Notes: generated by a model not told the origin, from the letters alone. Positions 9,183 through 19,045 are shown, counted from the first letter of the stretch. The stretch: DNA of 64,000 nt from Sphingopyxis flava (GCF_900168005.1 NZ_FUYP01000004.1:137501-201500), one strand, 5' to 3'. Numbers and translations: made by a program.

Positions 9183-11120
9183 ATGAAAAAGGCACCGTTC
9201 GTCGCGGTGGCATTGCTGGCCGCCCCCCTCGCCCTCGTTTCCGCCACTTACGCGCAGGATGCCAACAGCCGGCCGCAACCGGCCGTTTCGCCGCATGCGA
9301 TCCCGCTGCCTGCCGACCGGCCTTATCCTGGGACGATTGGCCTCAAGGTCGACGCGACCGACGTCGCCCGCGGGATCTTCCGCGTCCGCCAGACGATACC
9401 CGTCGCAAAGAGCGGCAAGCTCACACTTCTTTATCCCAAATGGTTGCCCGGCAAGCATGCACCACGCGGTGCGATCGCCGAGGTTGCAGGCTTTCGCCCG
9501 AGTGCTGGCGGCAAGGCGCTCGCCTGGACGCGCCAGCCAACCGATGTCTATGCCTTTGACATCGACGTGCCCGAGGGGGTGAAGAGCATCGAGCTTGCCT
9601 TCGACTTCCTGTCGCCGACCCGAACAAGCGAGGGCCGCGTCGTCGTCACACCATCGATCATCAACCTGCAATGGGAACAGGTCAGCCTTTATCCTGCCGG
9701 TTATTTCACCCGCAACATTCCGGTTCAGCTCGACGTGACGCTGCCCGAGGGATGGACGGGCGCCGCCGCGCTCGACGGACTGAAGGTCAGCGGCAATCGC
9801 TACAGTTACGCCCCCACCAGCTACGAGACGTTGATCGACAGCCCGATGTTCGCGGGGCGCTATTTCCGCAAATGGAAGCTTGGGCACAATGTCACGCTCA
9901 ACGTCGTTGCCGACGAGGCGCAATATCTCGAGGCAAGTCCTGACCAGATCGCAACCCATGCCGCGCTCGTCAGCGAGGCGCTCGCGCTCTTCGGGATCCG
10001 ACACTTCGACCGCTATGAGTTTCTGCTCGCGCTCACCGACGAACTCGGCGGCATCGGGCTCGAGCATCACCGCAGCAGCGAGAACAGCAGCAAGCCTGAC
10101 TATTTCACCAAATGGAGCGACGGCGAAGTGCTGCGCGGGCTTTTGCCGCACGAATTCACCCACAGCTGGAACGGCAAATACCGCCGCCCGGCAAAGCTCT
10201 GGACGCCGGACTATCGCACCCCGATGGAGGGCAATCTTCTGTGGGTCTATGAAGGGCAGACGAGCTTTTGGGACATCGTCCTCGCGGCGCGGTCGGGGAT
10301 GCAGTCCAAGGACATGGCGCTCGCGCAATGGGCGACCACCGCCGCCAATTATTCCGCCATGCCAGGGCGAAGCTGGCGCTCGGTCGAGGATACGACGCTC
10401 GACCCGGTGATCGCCGCGCGCAAACCCAAACCGTTCGCGAGCTGGTCGCGGGGTGAGGACTATTACAACGAAGGCTCGCTGGTCTGGCTTGACGCCGACA
10501 TGCTGATCCGCACCGCGACGAACAACAAGAAGAGTCTCGACGATTTCGCGAAGAGCTTTTTCGGGGGGCGCGAGGGCGACTGGGGCGAGGTGACCTATGA
10601 GTTCGACGACGTCGTCCGGGCGCTGAACGCGATCCATCCCCATGACTGGGCAACCTTCCTCCGCCAGCGGCTGCAGACGCCTGGCCAGCCAGCCCCTGCG
10701 GGCGGGATCGAGCGCGCGGGCTACAAGCTGGTCTGGCGCGACACCCCCAACGCCTATGACAAGGCGCGAATGGCGATGTCAAAATCCTATGACCTCACCC
10801 ACTCGCTTGGACTAACGATCGACAAGGACGACATTGCCGGCGGCATCCTCTGGGACGGCCCCGCCTTCCGCGCCGATATCGTCAACGGGACGAAGATCGT
10901 CGCGGTCGACGGCGTCGCCTATAGCAGGGAGCGGCTCGAGACCGCTATCAAGGCCGCCGCCGACGGCAAGACCCCGGTACGTCTGCTTGTCGAGCGCGGC
11001 GGGCGCTACCGCGACGTTTCGATCGATTATCATGGCGGGCTGCGCTGGCCGTGGCTCGAACGGACGAGCACGGGCCCCGACTGGTTCGACCGCCTGTTCG
11101 CGGCGAAGCGCTCGCTTTGA
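9183..11120 (+). CDS. M61-family metallopeptidase (glycyl aminopeptidase type) with PDZ domain
   Basis: The start at 9183 ([24 protein letters not shown]) gives a clean signal peptide, so the 645-aa product is exported. The N-terminal beta domain is followed by a thermolysin-like catalytic domain with the zinc motif HEFTH at residues 323-327 and a downstream Glu ligand in [11 protein letters not shown]-terminal PDZ domain (about 520-620, [25 protein letters not shown]) is typical of the family. M61 enzymes remove N-terminal Gly or Ala. The gene is divergent from hisS, and its ATG lies inside the stretch upstream of the chosen hisS start, so the two promoters must overlap. Confidence 0.9.
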   Translation: MKKAPFVAVALLAAPLALVSATYAQDANSRPQPAVSPHAIPLPADRPYPGTIGLKVDATDVARGIFRVRQTIPVAKSGKLTLLYPKWLPGKHAPRGAIAEVAGFRPSAGGKALAWTRQPTDVYAFDIDVPEGVKSIELAFDFLSPTRTSEGRVVVTPSIINLQWEQVSLYPAGYFTRNIPVQLDVTLPEGWTGAAALDGLKVSGNRYSYAPTSYETLIDSPMFAGRYFRKWKLGHNVTLNVVADEAQYLEASPDQIATHAALVSEALALFGIRHFDRYEFLLALTDELGGIGLEHHRSSENSSKPDYFTKWSDGEVLRGLLPHEFTHSWNGKYRRPAKLWTPDYRTPMEGNLLWVYEGQTSFWDIVLAARSGMQSKDMALAQWATTAANYSAMPGRSWRSVEDTTLDPVIAARKPKPFASWSRGEDYYNEGSLVWLDADMLIRTATNNKKSLDDFAKSFFGGREGDWGEVTYEFDDVVRALNAIHPHDWATFLRQRLQTPGQPAPAGGIERAGYKLVWRDTPNAYDKARMAMSKSYDLTHSLGLTIDKDDIAGGILWDGPAFRADIVNGTKIVAVDGVAYSRERLETAIKAAADGKTPVRLLVERGGRYRDVSIDYHGGLRWPWLERTSTGPDWFDRLFAAKRSL

Positions 11121-11305
11121 CCCTCCTCAGCCTCGCTGCAGCATAACCGGGACGGTCAGACACTGGTTCGTGCCACGGGGGACGGGGACTGACGCTTGCC
11201 CCCGCTTCGCAGCGAGGAAGCGATGTTGCACGATCCCCTCGACTTTTCGCGCCATCCGGCGCTAAAGGCGCGCGCGATAGCAAAGCATACCAAAGGACAT
11301 CTCCC

Positions 11306-11842
11306 ATGCGCATCGACCTCATCCCGGCCGGCGACAGCCCGCCTGACAGCCTTAACGTGCTGATCGAAGTGCCGATTGGCGGCGAGCCGGTGAAATATGA
11401 ATTCGACAAGGCGTCGGGCGCTCTTTTCGTCGACCGTTTTCTCCATACCCCGATGCGCTATCCCGCCAATTACGGCTTCATCCCGCACACATTGGGCGAT
11501 GACGGCGACCCGCTCGACGCGCTGGTCGTCGCGCGCTCGTCGCTGGTCGCGGGCGCGGTGGTCAAGTGCCGCCCGATCGGCGTACTGCGGATGGAGGATA
11601 ATGCCGGCGGTGATGAAAAGCTGCTCTGCGTCCCCGTCAGCGCAACCTTCCCCTATTATGACAAGGTCCAGACCTACAAGGACATGCCCGAGATCGTGCT
11701 GCAGCAGATCGAGCATTTCTTTGCCCACTACAAGGATCTTGAGCCGGGCAAATGGGTAAAGCTTGGAGGTTGGGGCGATGTCGACGAGGCAAAGAAGATC
11801 ATCCTCGAGGGCGTCGAGCGCGCGAAGGCAAAAGGGGTCTGA
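11306..11842 (+). CDS. ppa: Inorganic pyrophosphatase, family I
   Basis: A 178-residue soluble enzyme that hydrolyses pyrophosphate to two phosphates and so drives biosynthetic reactions. The family signature with metal-binding aspartates, [11 protein letters not shown], lies near residues 65-75. [26 protein letters not shown] sequence precedes it and [12 protein letters not shown] carries further active-site residues. AAAGGA precedes the ATG at a good distance. It stands alone, followed by the convergent MscS gene. Length is normal for bacterial family I enzymes. Confidence 0.96.
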   Translation: MRIDLIPAGDSPPDSLNVLIEVPIGGEPVKYEFDKASGALFVDRFLHTPMRYPANYGFIPHTLGDDGDPLDALVVARSSLVAGAVVKCRPIGVLRMEDNAGGDEKLLCVPVSATFPYYDKVQTYKDMPEIVLQQIEHFFAHYKDLEPGKWVKLGGWGDVDEAKKIILEGVERAKAKGV

Positions 11843-11919
11843 GACCAGAGCCGTCTCGGCGAAAGCTGGGGCGGCCATCAGCCAGGCGGAACACGAAGGA
11901 CCGGGCCTTAAGCGGATGC

Positions 11920-12849
11920 CTATCGCTCTTCCTTCTTAGCGCCTCCGGCCTCGACCAGCCGCACATCCTGCCGCGGATAAGGCACGCGGATGCCGGCGTC
12001 CTGGAATGCGTCCCATATCCCCAGAAACACCTCGCCCTGGATATTGCCGAGCCCCGATTCGGGATCGGCAATCCAGTAGCGCAGTTCATGCTCGACCGCG
12101 CGTTCGCTGAAAGCCGTGATCCACACCGCCGGCTCGGGATGATCGAGAATGCGCGGATTCGCCTGGGCGATGTCGAGCATGATGCGATGCGCCCGCTTGA
12201 TATCGCTGTCATAGGCGACGGGCACGCGCATCCGGACGCGGACCTCACGGCTCGAATAGCTCCAGTTCTCGACCGCCTGCGTCATCAGCAGCTCGTTCGG
12301 AATGAGATGCTTCTTGCCGTCGCGGGTGACGACGCTGACCGCGCGCACCCCGATCTTTGCGACGCGCCCGACGTTGGGCACACCTCCGAGCGTTGCCACT
12401 CCCATCGAGGCTGCATCGCCCACCACGATCACGTCGCCCGGCTTGATCGACCGATCCATCAATAGGATGATCCCCGCAATCAGATTGCCTACCGTCTTTT
12501 GAAGACCGAAGCCAATTGCGAGGCCCGCAGCGCCCGAAAAGACGGTGAGCGCCGTAAGGTCGATGCTAAGCAGGTCGACGCCGAACAGGATCGCAAAGAT
12601 GAAGAGCGCAATTGCGATCAGCTTTTCGGTCAGGATTCGCTGCGTATCGTCGATCTGCTTGTTGCGGCGGAGCAGCCATTTGATGGCGCGCAGCACTAGG
12701 CGGACGCCGGCATAGAGCAGCGCCGCGACCACCAGGGTCGTGAATAGCGAATAGAGCGACAGCCGATAATCGCCAACGTCGAGGCCGAGCGCCTTCATCG
12801 TGGCGATCACCTCGGCGATGCCGCTGCGCAGCCCGCTCTCGACGCTCAT
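11920..12849 (-). CDS. Mechanosensitive ion channel, MscS family
   Basis: I start at the ATG at 12849 (MSVESGLRSGIAEV), which overlaps the stop of the upstream PLP-enzyme gene as ATGA. That gives about 309 aa. Three membrane helices are seen: near residues 25-47, 60-80 and the pore helix region GLAIGFGLQKTVGNLIAGIILL around 105-130. A cytoplasmic beta domain begins PGDVIVVGDAASMG and the C-terminal part carries VAYDSDIKRAHRIM. MscS channels open on membrane tension and release solutes under hypo-osmotic shock. The inner-membrane location is clear. The exact physiological role and gating are not. Confidence 0.92.
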   Translation of the reverse strand: MSVESGLRSGIAEVIATMKALGLDVGDYRLSLYSLFTTLVVAALLYAGVRLVLRAIKWLLRRNKQIDDTQRILTEKLIAIALFIFAILFGVDLLSIDLTALTVFSGAAGLAIGFGLQKTVGNLIAGIILLMDRSIKPGDVIVVGDAASMGVATLGGVPNVGRVAKIGVRAVSVVTRDGKKHLIPNELLMTQAVENWSYSSREVRVRMRVPVAYDSDIKRAHRIMLDIAQANPRILDHPEPAVWITAFSERAVEHELRYWIADPESGLGNIQGEVFLGIWDAFQDAGIRVPYPRQDVRLVEAGGAKKEER

Positions 12850-14051
12850 TCGGCCATCGCCCCAAAGCCGCGTTCGATATCGGCGATCAGGTCGGCAGGA
12901 TCCTCGAGCCCGATCGACAGGCGGACAAGCGCATCGGCATCGGTCCACGCCGTCGCGGTGCGTATCGTCCCGGGGTCGCTGGGCACGACGAGGCTTTCAT
13001 AGCCGCCCCAGCTAAACCCGATGCCAAAATGCTGGAGCGCATCGATGAAACGCGCGCGCGCGGCGTCGTCCGCGCCCTTCAGCGTGAAGCCGAAAAGCCC
13101 GCTCGCGCCCGAAAAGTCGCGCGACCAGATCGCATGCCCGGCATCCTCGGCCAGCGCGGGAAAGAGAACGCGCCCGACCTCGGGCCGGGCGGCGAGCCAG
13201 CGCGCGACCGCGAGAGCGTTCTCCCCGTGCCGCCGCATCCGAACCTCGAGTGTGCGCAAACCGCGCAGCATCAACGCGCAATCGTCGGGTGATACCGCCT
13301 GTCCCAGCTGATAGGCCGCCTGCCGCAGACGGGGCCACACCGTCCGCGTCGCGGTGAGCGATCCCATCATCGCGTCCGAATGGCCCCCCACATATTTGGT
13401 GAGACTCATCATCGCCACATCGATCCCATGCGCGAGCGCAGGGAAGAGCAGCGGCGTCGCCCAAGTATTGTCGAGCATCGTCAGCACGCCGCGCTCGCGT
13501 GCGATTGTCGCGATCGCCGGAATATCCTGCACCTCGAAGGTGAGGCTGCCTGGCGATTCAAGAAAGATCAGTTTCGTCTCGGGCCGGATCAGTTCGGCGA
13601 TCGAACCTCCGACGAGCGGGTCGTAATAAGTGGTGGTGACACCATAGCGTTTCAGCATCCCGTTGCAGAACAAGCGCGTCGGCTCATAGGCGCTGTCGAC
13701 CATCAGCAAGTGATCGCCCGGCGCGAGCAACGCGAGCAGCCCTGCCGAAATCGCCGCGACGCCCGAGGGATAGAGCAGCGTCCCCTCGGCGCCCGGCTCC
13801 ATTTCGGTGAGGGCGTCGGCGAGAGCCCACACGGTCGGTGTGCCCCGCCGGCCGTAATAGAGTTTGTCGTGGGTCGCATGCCCGCGCGCCTTCATATCCG
13901 CGATCGAATCATAAAGGACGGTCGAGGCGCGCCATACCGGAGGATTGACGACCCCGCCTCCGAGCCGGGGGTCACCTGTCCACTCGGGCCGCCGCCCGCC
14001 CTGCACCAATTTCGTCGCGGGGCGGACACCCTGATCGTCGCTCGTACTCAT
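12846..14051 (-). CDS. metC: Cystathionine beta-lyase / Cys-Met metabolism PLP enzyme
   Basis: A 401-residue fold-type I PLP enzyme. The pyridoxal lysine is K219 in SLTKYVGGHSD. Upstream are the phosphate-binding segment LLYPSGVAAISAGLLAL and the SPGSLTFEVQDIPAIA region that contacts the cofactor ring. The sequence around TWATPLLFPALAHGIDVAM is closest to bacterial cystathionine beta-lyases, which make homocysteine from cystathionine, but gamma-lyase or gamma-synthase activity cannot be excluded by motif alone. It overlaps the downstream MscS gene by four bases. It lies downstream of chrA and the sulfurtransferase gene on the same strand. Confidence 0.88.
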   Translation of the reverse strand: MSTSDDQGVRPATKLVQGGRRPEWTGDPRLGGGVVNPPVWRASTVLYDSIADMKARGHATHDKLYYGRRGTPTVWALADALTEMEPGAEGTLLYPSGVAAISAGLLALLAPGDHLLMVDSAYEPTRLFCNGMLKRYGVTTTYYDPLVGGSIAELIRPETKLIFLESPGSLTFEVQDIPAIATIARERGVLTMLDNTWATPLLFPALAHGIDVAMMSLTKYVGGHSDAMMGSLTATRTVWPRLRQAAYQLGQAVSPDDCALMLRGLRTLEVRMRRHGENALAVARWLAARPEVGRVLFPALAEDAGHAIWSRDFSGASGLFGFTLKGADDAARARFIDALQHFGIGFSWGGYESLVVPSDPGTIRTATAWTDADALVRLSIGLEDPADLIADIERGFGAMAE

Positions 14052-14072
14052 GCCCGCCTTGTTAGCGGAGCC

Positions 14073-15401
14073 CTAGCCAAAATCCAGTAGCAGGCCGCCC
14101 GCCGAACAGATAGCCAGCAGCGGGATGATCCCGAGCCGGACGCGAAACAGCAGGATGAAGGCGAGAATCGTGAGCAGCGCCGCCGCGGGGTCGACGCTTT
14201 CCAGCACCGGCAAATCGACGCCCCATCGCGTGCGTTCCAGGCGGCGAAACAGCACATGCAGCGCAAACCACAAGGCAAGATTTGCGATCACGCCGACCAC
14301 CGCCGCGGTGACGGCCGCCAGCGCGCCCTTGAGGCCCGCCGAACGCTCGAGTCGGTCGATCCAAGGCGCAAAGGAGAATATCCACAAGAAACAGGGTGCG
14401 AAGGTGACCCATAGTGTCAGCGCGCCGCCGAGGAGCGCCGCGAAGAGCGGCGTAAAGGGCGCAGCGTCGCGCCAGGCGGCGAGAAATCCGACGAACTGCG
14501 TCACTAGGATCAGCGGCCCCGGCGTCGTCTCGGCGAGCCCCAGGCCGTCGGCCATTTCGCCCGGGCGCAGCCAGCCGAAGCCGTTTACGGCTTCCTGCGC
14601 CATATAGGCGAGCACCGCATAGGCTCCGCCGAAGCTCACCACTGCGAGCTGCGAGAAGAATACGCCGATATCCCACAGAATATGCCCGCGCCCCAGCGTG
14701 GCGAGGATCAGCAGCATTGGCGCCGCCCAGAGCGCACCCCACAGCATCACCGCCGACAGGCTTTGCCGCCACGCCGAGCCGGCGGGCGGCGAGGCGTCGC
14801 TTCCGCCCGCCGCGAGCTTCAGCCAATCGGGACGCCACCGCGCCGCCGACCAGCCGAGCAGCAAGGCCGACAGGACGACGAGAGGAAAGGGCAGGCCGGC
14901 TGCCGCGAGCGCGAAGAAGGCCGCGAGCGCGACCCCGCGCAGGAACGGCGTCTTGAGCGCGCGCCCGGCGATACGGATCAGTGCCTCGACGACGATTGCG
15001 AGGACCGCAGCCTTGATACCGAGGAACAGCGCCGTGAACCAGTCTAGTCCCGCTGCGGTGACATAGAGCAGCGACAGGCCGAACATGACGAGCGCGCCCG
15101 GAACAACGAAGAGGAGTCCGGCGGCAAGTCCCCCGCGAAGGCCGTGCTTCCGCCAACCAATCCAGGTCGCAAGCTGCTGCGCTTCGGGGCCGGGCAGCAA
15201 GTGACAGAAGTTGAGCGCGTGAAGAAAGGTCGCTTCGCCCACCCATCGCCGCTCTTCGACGAACTCGCGGTGCATCAACGCAATCTGTCCGGCCGGGCCG
15301 CCGAAACTCAGCCAGCCGATGCGGGCATAGACGCGCAGCGCCTCGGCAAAGTTTGGGTGGACGAGGGCTACTTCGGGGTCGTCATCAGGAGGGGCGGCCA
15401 T
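14073..15401 (-). CDS. chrA: Chromate transporter, ChrA family (two-domain)
   Basis: A 442-residue membrane protein made of two homologous CHR halves, each opening with a FGG motif: WLSFGGPAGQIALMHREFVEERRW near residue 32 and VVSFGGAYAVLAYMAQEAVNGFGWL near 235. Conserved LPGPEAQQLATWIGW and TTPGPLILVTQFVGFLA follow each. About ten membrane helices are predicted. The family exports chromate using the proton gradient, and some members act on sulphate. Two-domain length is typical. The gene sits between a sulfurtransferase and a trans-sulfuration enzyme, so a role in sulphur oxyanion handling is also possible (inference). Confidence 0.9.
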   Translation of the reverse strand: MAAPPDDDPEVALVHPNFAEALRVYARIGWLSFGGPAGQIALMHREFVEERRWVGEATFLHALNFCHLLPGPEAQQLATWIGWRKHGLRGGLAAGLLFVVPGALVMFGLSLLYVTAAGLDWFTALFLGIKAAVLAIVVEALIRIAGRALKTPFLRGVALAAFFALAAAGLPFPLVVLSALLLGWSAARWRPDWLKLAAGGSDASPPAGSAWRQSLSAVMLWGALWAAPMLLILATLGRGHILWDIGVFFSQLAVVSFGGAYAVLAYMAQEAVNGFGWLRPGEMADGLGLAETTPGPLILVTQFVGFLAAWRDAAPFTPLFAALLGGALTLWVTFAPCFLWIFSFAPWIDRLERSAGLKGALAAVTAAVVGVIANLALWFALHVLFRRLERTRWGVDLPVLESVDPAAALLTILAFILLFRVRLGIIPLLAICSAGGLLLDFG

Positions 15402-15562
15402 TAGTCATGCTTCTCCATCCGGCAAAGCCGGGCGAAAAAGCAACGCTTGGGCGAGAGCCTGACCGGGAGGTTGCCTTGCCCCGACGCATGATGATTAATC
15501 CAGCACCGCTGGGCATGACAAGTCCGAACACCGCCGTCCCGCCCGGCAGCGCGCTCCCCCGC

Positions 15563-16405
15563 TCAGGCCGACCCGGTCGCCTTGGGCGTCGCAGGGTCAG
15601 CGCCCCATTCGGTCCAGCTGCCATCGTAGACCGCGACATCATCCTTGCCGAGCAGGTGGGCGCCGAACGCAACCACGGCTGCGGTCATGCCAGTGCCGCA
15701 GGTGGTGACGAGGGGCTTGTCCAGATCAACGCCGGCGGAATCGAACGCCGCCTTCAGTTCATCGCCCTGTTTCCAGGTGCCATCGGCGTTGAAGAGCGTG
15801 CTGTGCGGCAGGCTGAGCGAGCCTGGAATATGGCCAGGAGCGACGCCCGGGCGCGGGTCGCGCTCTTCACCTGTGAAACGCGATGCCGGACGCGCGTCGA
15901 CGACCTGCTCGGCGGTGTTCGCCAGATTTTCGAGCATTTGCTCCTTGGTGCGCACCGCCTTGGCGTCGCGCCACACGGTGAAGTGGCGGTGGCGCAGCGT
16001 TTGCTTGCCCATTTCAAGCGGGCGCCCCTCGGCCTTCCACTTGGCAAGGCCCCCGTCAAGCAGGGCGACGTCGTGCGCGCCGAACAGTTTGAGCAGCCAC
16101 CAGGCGCGCGCTGCGCTCTTGAGCGGGCTGTCGTCATAGATCACGATGCGGCTCCCGTCGCCGAGCCCCAGCGACTGCATACGGCTCGCGAATTTTTCGG
16201 GCGGCGGCGCCATATTGTCGATCGGGCTGCTCGTGTCGGCAAGCTCAGCGAGGTCCATGAAAACCGCGCCCGGAATGTGGCCCGCCTCATATTCGGCGCG
16301 CGGGTCGCGACCCGCGTCGGGCATGAATTTCGTCGCATCGACGACCCGCAGGTCGGATGCCCCCAGTTCGCGTTCCAGCCATTCCGTTGACACCAAGGCG
16401 TCCAT
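15563..16405 (-). CDS. sseA: 3-mercaptopyruvate sulfurtransferase
   Basis: A 280-residue tandem-rhodanese enzyme. The N-terminal inactive domain ends near residue 140 and the C-terminal domain holds the catalytic Cys236 in TTCGTGMTA. That loop (CG-G-TA) matches mercaptopyruvate sulfurtransferases (CGSGVTA) rather than thiosulfate rhodaneses (CRKGVTA). It moves sulphur from 3-mercaptopyruvate to thiol or cyanide acceptors in the cytoplasm. The gap of 161 bases to chrA holds only a short CCGGC-AAA-GCCGG hairpin and no obvious promoter. Confidence 0.9.
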   Translation of the reverse strand: MDALVSTEWLERELGASDLRVVDATKFMPDAGRDPRAEYEAGHIPGAVFMDLAELADTSSPIDNMAPPPEKFASRMQSLGLGDGSRIVIYDDSPLKSAARAWWLLKLFGAHDVALLDGGLAKWKAEGRPLEMGKQTLRHRHFTVWRDAKAVRTKEQMLENLANTAEQVVDARPASRFTGEERDPRPGVAPGHIPGSLSLPHSTLFNADGTWKQGDELKAAFDSAGVDLDKPLVTTCGTGMTAAVVAFGAHLLGKDDVAVYDGSWTEWGADPATPKATGSA

Positions 16406-16596
16406 GTCATGCTCCTGTTACAACCCGCGGGGAACCTTGTTATCCTGTCCCTCCGCCGGCCATCCTGCTGTGGCTCTTCTTTACCCGGGGAAGACGATCA
16501 GCCTATGCCTCCGCCGACGCTTTTACAAGCGTATGGCTGCTCTGCCCCAGCCAATGCTGCACTGCAACAGAAAAGGATCGCAGCGCCGCCTGACGG

Positions 16597-17925
16597 CTAG
16601 AGCTTGCGCCGCATGGCGGTGGCCCGCGCGGCGGGTCGGTCAACACTATAGGCCAGCCGGTCGAGGGGCAGCGGCGCGATCTTGTCGCCCGATCCCGGGG
16701 GCGGCCCCCGACCGATGACGAAAGTGCCAGCGACCTGCCCGAAAGCGTCGGCGTCCCCTTCCCAGTGGTAGGTGACATCGAAAGCGAGCACGGGGACGAG
16801 CATGGGCTTGCCGCCGACCACGAGCGGTTCGACGCTCGCGCGCGGCAGCATCACCTCGGTCGTCAGCGCCTCGCTTGCACCCGGGGCCAGTTCGATGTCG
16901 TCGCGCAGCACGCTGCCCCCCGCGCCGTCGAAGAAGCGCATCAACACGCCCTCCTGCATCGCCGAACCCTGGTTGAGCGCGATGCGAACCATCAAGCCGG
17001 TCGCGGAGACCGGCCCGCGATTCGCGAGATCGAGCACGAAGCCGACGACGAGATTCTCCGCCGTCATGCGAATTGCCCGTACATCAAGCGTCATCGCAAC
17101 CTCGGCACGCTGCTCGGCCGCAGGGCGCGTGACGAGTGGCGATGAGGCTGCGGGTGCCATGGCAGGCTGCGGGGCCACCGACGGACGCGGCGGCGCAGGC
17201 GGCGGGCCGACCGGCGGGGCTGCGGCGCGCGGCATGGACGGCGAGGCTTGCAGCTCCGGCGGCTCGCCCGGAGCCCCCCCCGCCAGCACAGGACGGCGCC
17301 GCCAGTACCAGAGACCGGCCGCAACCGCCGCCAGCGCAGCGAGCAGCCAGGCCCAGATCGGGGTGCCGCCAGTGTCGCTCCCGGTCGCCGGACCCGCCGA
17401 AATGTCGTCGGCGTTCGGGGGGGCGGGGATGCTGTCCGCAGACCCCGGAGAGGGTTCGGTGGGCAGAGGCGCCGGGTCAGCGCCGGTCGGCGGCGTGTCG
17501 ACAGGCGCGGGGACCATTGCAGATGGGGCGCTGCCCGGCGTGGTCCGCGCTGGCGCTGGAGCGGCCATCTCGCGCGCCGGGGCGGGCGCGGGAGTCGGCG
17601 CGGGTGGAGCAGGCGCCGGCTGGGTGGGCACGACGCGCGGAACCGCGGGCTGTGGCGAGGGGGTCGGCACGCCACGGCGCTCGCCGGGCGCGAGCGGTGC
17701 AATGCCATTGTCGGCAGGGCCCTGCACGCCCGTCTGGCGCCCGTCATCGGCGGGACGGAGTCGGAAATCGCTAAGGCTGCCCGGCGCAGGCGGGGAGGTC
17801 GGCGCGGGCGCGGGCGCTTCTGCTTGCTGCGCGCGCGCGGGAGCCGTCGCGGCGAGCGCCAGCGCCAGCGCGATCAGCGGCAACCGGACCGCTCCCTTTG
17901 TCCGACCAATTTTCCTCTTCGTCAT
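16597..17925 (-). CDS. Proline-rich single-pass membrane protein, function unknown
   Basis: 442 aa. Order of parts: basic N-terminus and signal sequence (residues 1-33), a long Pro/Ala-rich linker (about 34-185, many PAPAP and PTP repeats), one membrane helix (about 189-208, IWAWLLAALAAVAAGLWYW) followed by RRRP, a second Pro-rich stretch, and a C-terminal globular beta-rich domain (about 265-425, beginning EVAMTLDVRAIRMTAENLVVG). The long linker would reach across the periplasm and the C-terminal domain would be cytoplasmic. I do not recognise the C-terminal domain. No operon partner is obvious: the flanking genes are sseA downstream and divergent queF. Confidence 0.75.
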   Translation of the reverse strand: MTKRKIGRTKGAVRLPLIALALALAATAPARAQQAEAPAPAPTSPPAPGSLSDFRLRPADDGRQTGVQGPADNGIAPLAPGERRGVPTPSPQPAVPRVVPTQPAPAPPAPTPAPAPAREMAAPAPARTTPGSAPSAMVPAPVDTPPTGADPAPLPTEPSPGSADSIPAPPNADDISAGPATGSDTGGTPIWAWLLAALAAVAAGLWYWRRRPVLAGGAPGEPPELQASPSMPRAAAPPVGPPPAPPRPSVAPQPAMAPAASSPLVTRPAAEQRAEVAMTLDVRAIRMTAENLVVGFVLDLANRGPVSATGLMVRIALNQGSAMQEGVLMRFFDGAGGSVLRDDIELAPGASEALTTEVMLPRASVEPLVVGGKPMLVPVLAFDVTYHWEGDADAFGQVAGTFVIGRGPPPGSGDKIAPLPLDRLAYSVDRPAARATAMRRKL

Positions 17926-18034
17926 TTCTAGCCCAAGGCCCGATCATTTCCTTCGGTCGGCGCCGTGAACGGACGCTGAACCCAGCCAGCCATCGACGGA
18001 TGACAGCGGCCGCGCGCCGCACTAGACGGTTTCC

Positions 18035-18505
18035 ATGAGTGATTCCAGCCATCCCCCGCTCGCCCCCAAACATCTCGGCCAATCGAGCGAACTTCCTGCC
18101 TCACCCGAGGCCGCTGTGCTCGACTATGTGCCCAATCCGCGCCGCGGCGAGCTGTATCTCGTGCGCTTTGCCGCGCCTGAGTTCACCTCGCTCTGCCCGG
18201 TGACCGGCCAGCCCGATTTTGCGCATCTCGTCGTCGACTATGCACCCGGTGAGACGATCGTCGAGTCGAAGTCTCTGAAGCTCTTTCTCGGCTCGTTCCG
18301 CAACCATGCCGGCTTTCATGAAGATTGCACCGTCGGAATCGGTCGCCGCCTGTTCGACGAAATGCGGCCGCAATGGCTGCGCATCGGCGGCTATTGGTAT
18401 CCGCGCGGGGGCATTCCGATCGACGTCTTCTGGCAATCGGGCCCGCCGCCTGCCGGTCTCTGGCTCCCCGACCAGGGCGTCGCACCCTATCGTGGTCGAG
18501 GCTAG
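18035..18505 (+). CDS. queF: NADPH-dependent 7-cyano-7-deazaguanine reductase (short QueF type)
   Basis: 156 aa, the single-domain (type I) form. Cys54 in [16 protein letters not shown] forms the thioimide with preQ0, Asp61 follows, and the QueF motif [15 protein letters not shown] (77-91) binds substrate and NADPH. It reduces preQ0 to preQ1 for queuosine tRNA modification. It lies alone, divergent from the proline-rich protein gene. Its stop codon lies inside a GC-rich hairpin that may terminate transcription. Confidence 0.95.
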   Translation: MSDSSHPPLAPKHLGQSSELPASPEAAVLDYVPNPRRGELYLVRFAAPEFTSLCPVTGQPDFAHLVVDYAPGETIVESKSLKLFLGSFRNHAGFHEDCTVGIGRRLFDEMRPQWLRIGGYWYPRGGIPIDVFWQSGPPPAGLWLPDQGVAPYRGRG

Positions 18506-18537
18506 GGGCGAGCATGTCCGCCCGCCCCGGGGAGCCT
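18499..18537 (+). terminator. GC-rich hairpin at queF stop
   Basis: GGGGCG (505-510 of this kilobase) can pair with CGCCCC (523-528), extended by AGGCT with AGCCT. The T-run after it is poor, so intrinsic termination is only a possibility. Confidence 0.35.
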
Positions 18538-18614
18538 AGTCTTGCTCGGGATATCCGATATTGCCGCTTGATCACCGAAAAGAATCTGAAATTTCATCTT
18601 TCCGTCACATTCTG

Positions 18615-18630
18615 TTGACACTAGTGTCAA
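18615..18630. promoter_or_regulatory. Perfect 16-bp palindrome, probable repressor operator
   Basis: TTGACACTAGTGTCAA reads the same on both strands and ends four bases before the ATG of the thioesterase gene, where a ribosome binding site would be expected. Such an operator-like site over the translation start region suggests repression by a dimeric regulator (TetR-like size), but no regulator gene is adjacent. The TTGACA half could also be a promoter -35 element for the minus strand. Confidence 0.55.
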
Positions 18631-18634
18631 TGTC

Positions 18635-19045
18635 ATGACCGCCGCCGCAACACCGCACGACCACAAGATCACCGTAGCCCCCGATCAAATCGACTTCATG
18701 GGGCACGTCAACAACGCCCATTATCTGAGCTGGGTGCAGGAGGCGGTGCTCGCCCACTGGCGCAAGATCGCACCACCAGAGGCGGTCGCGCAGCATCTAT
18801 GGGTCGCGTTGAAGCACGAGATCACCTATCGGCGCCCCGCTTTCCTCGACGACCGCGTGATCGCAACGGTGATCCTTGAAAAGGTTCAGGGCGCGCGGGC
18901 CTTTTATGACACGGTTATCAAGCGTGGCGAGGACGTGTTGGCTGAGGTCAAGTCGAGCTGGTGCTGCATCGATGCCAAGACGCTCCGCCCCGCCCGCCTC
19001 GCGAGCGAGGTCGTCGCGCGCTTCTTTCCGAACGAGAAAGTCTAG
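18635..19045 (+). CDS. Acyl-CoA thioesterase, FadM/YbgC (4-hydroxybenzoyl-CoA thioesterase) type
   Basis: 136-residue hotdog protein with the family motif D-FMGHVNNAHYLSWV at residues 20-34, where Asp20 is the catalytic base position, and a second strand VALKHEITYRRPAFLDDRV. It would hydrolyse acyl-CoA or aryl-CoA thioesters in the cytoplasm. No Shine-Dalgarno precedes the ATG. Instead a perfect palindrome ends four bases upstream, so the message may be leaderless or the gene tightly regulated. The in-frame ATG at residue 22 cannot be the start because it would remove Asp20. A single-gene unit. Confidence 0.87.
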   Translation: MTAAATPHDHKITVAPDQIDFMGHVNNAHYLSWVQEAVLAHWRKIAPPEAVAQHLWVALKHEITYRRPAFLDDRVIATVILEKVQGARAFYDTVIKRGEDVLAEVKSSWCCIDAKTLRPARLASEVVARFFPNEKV

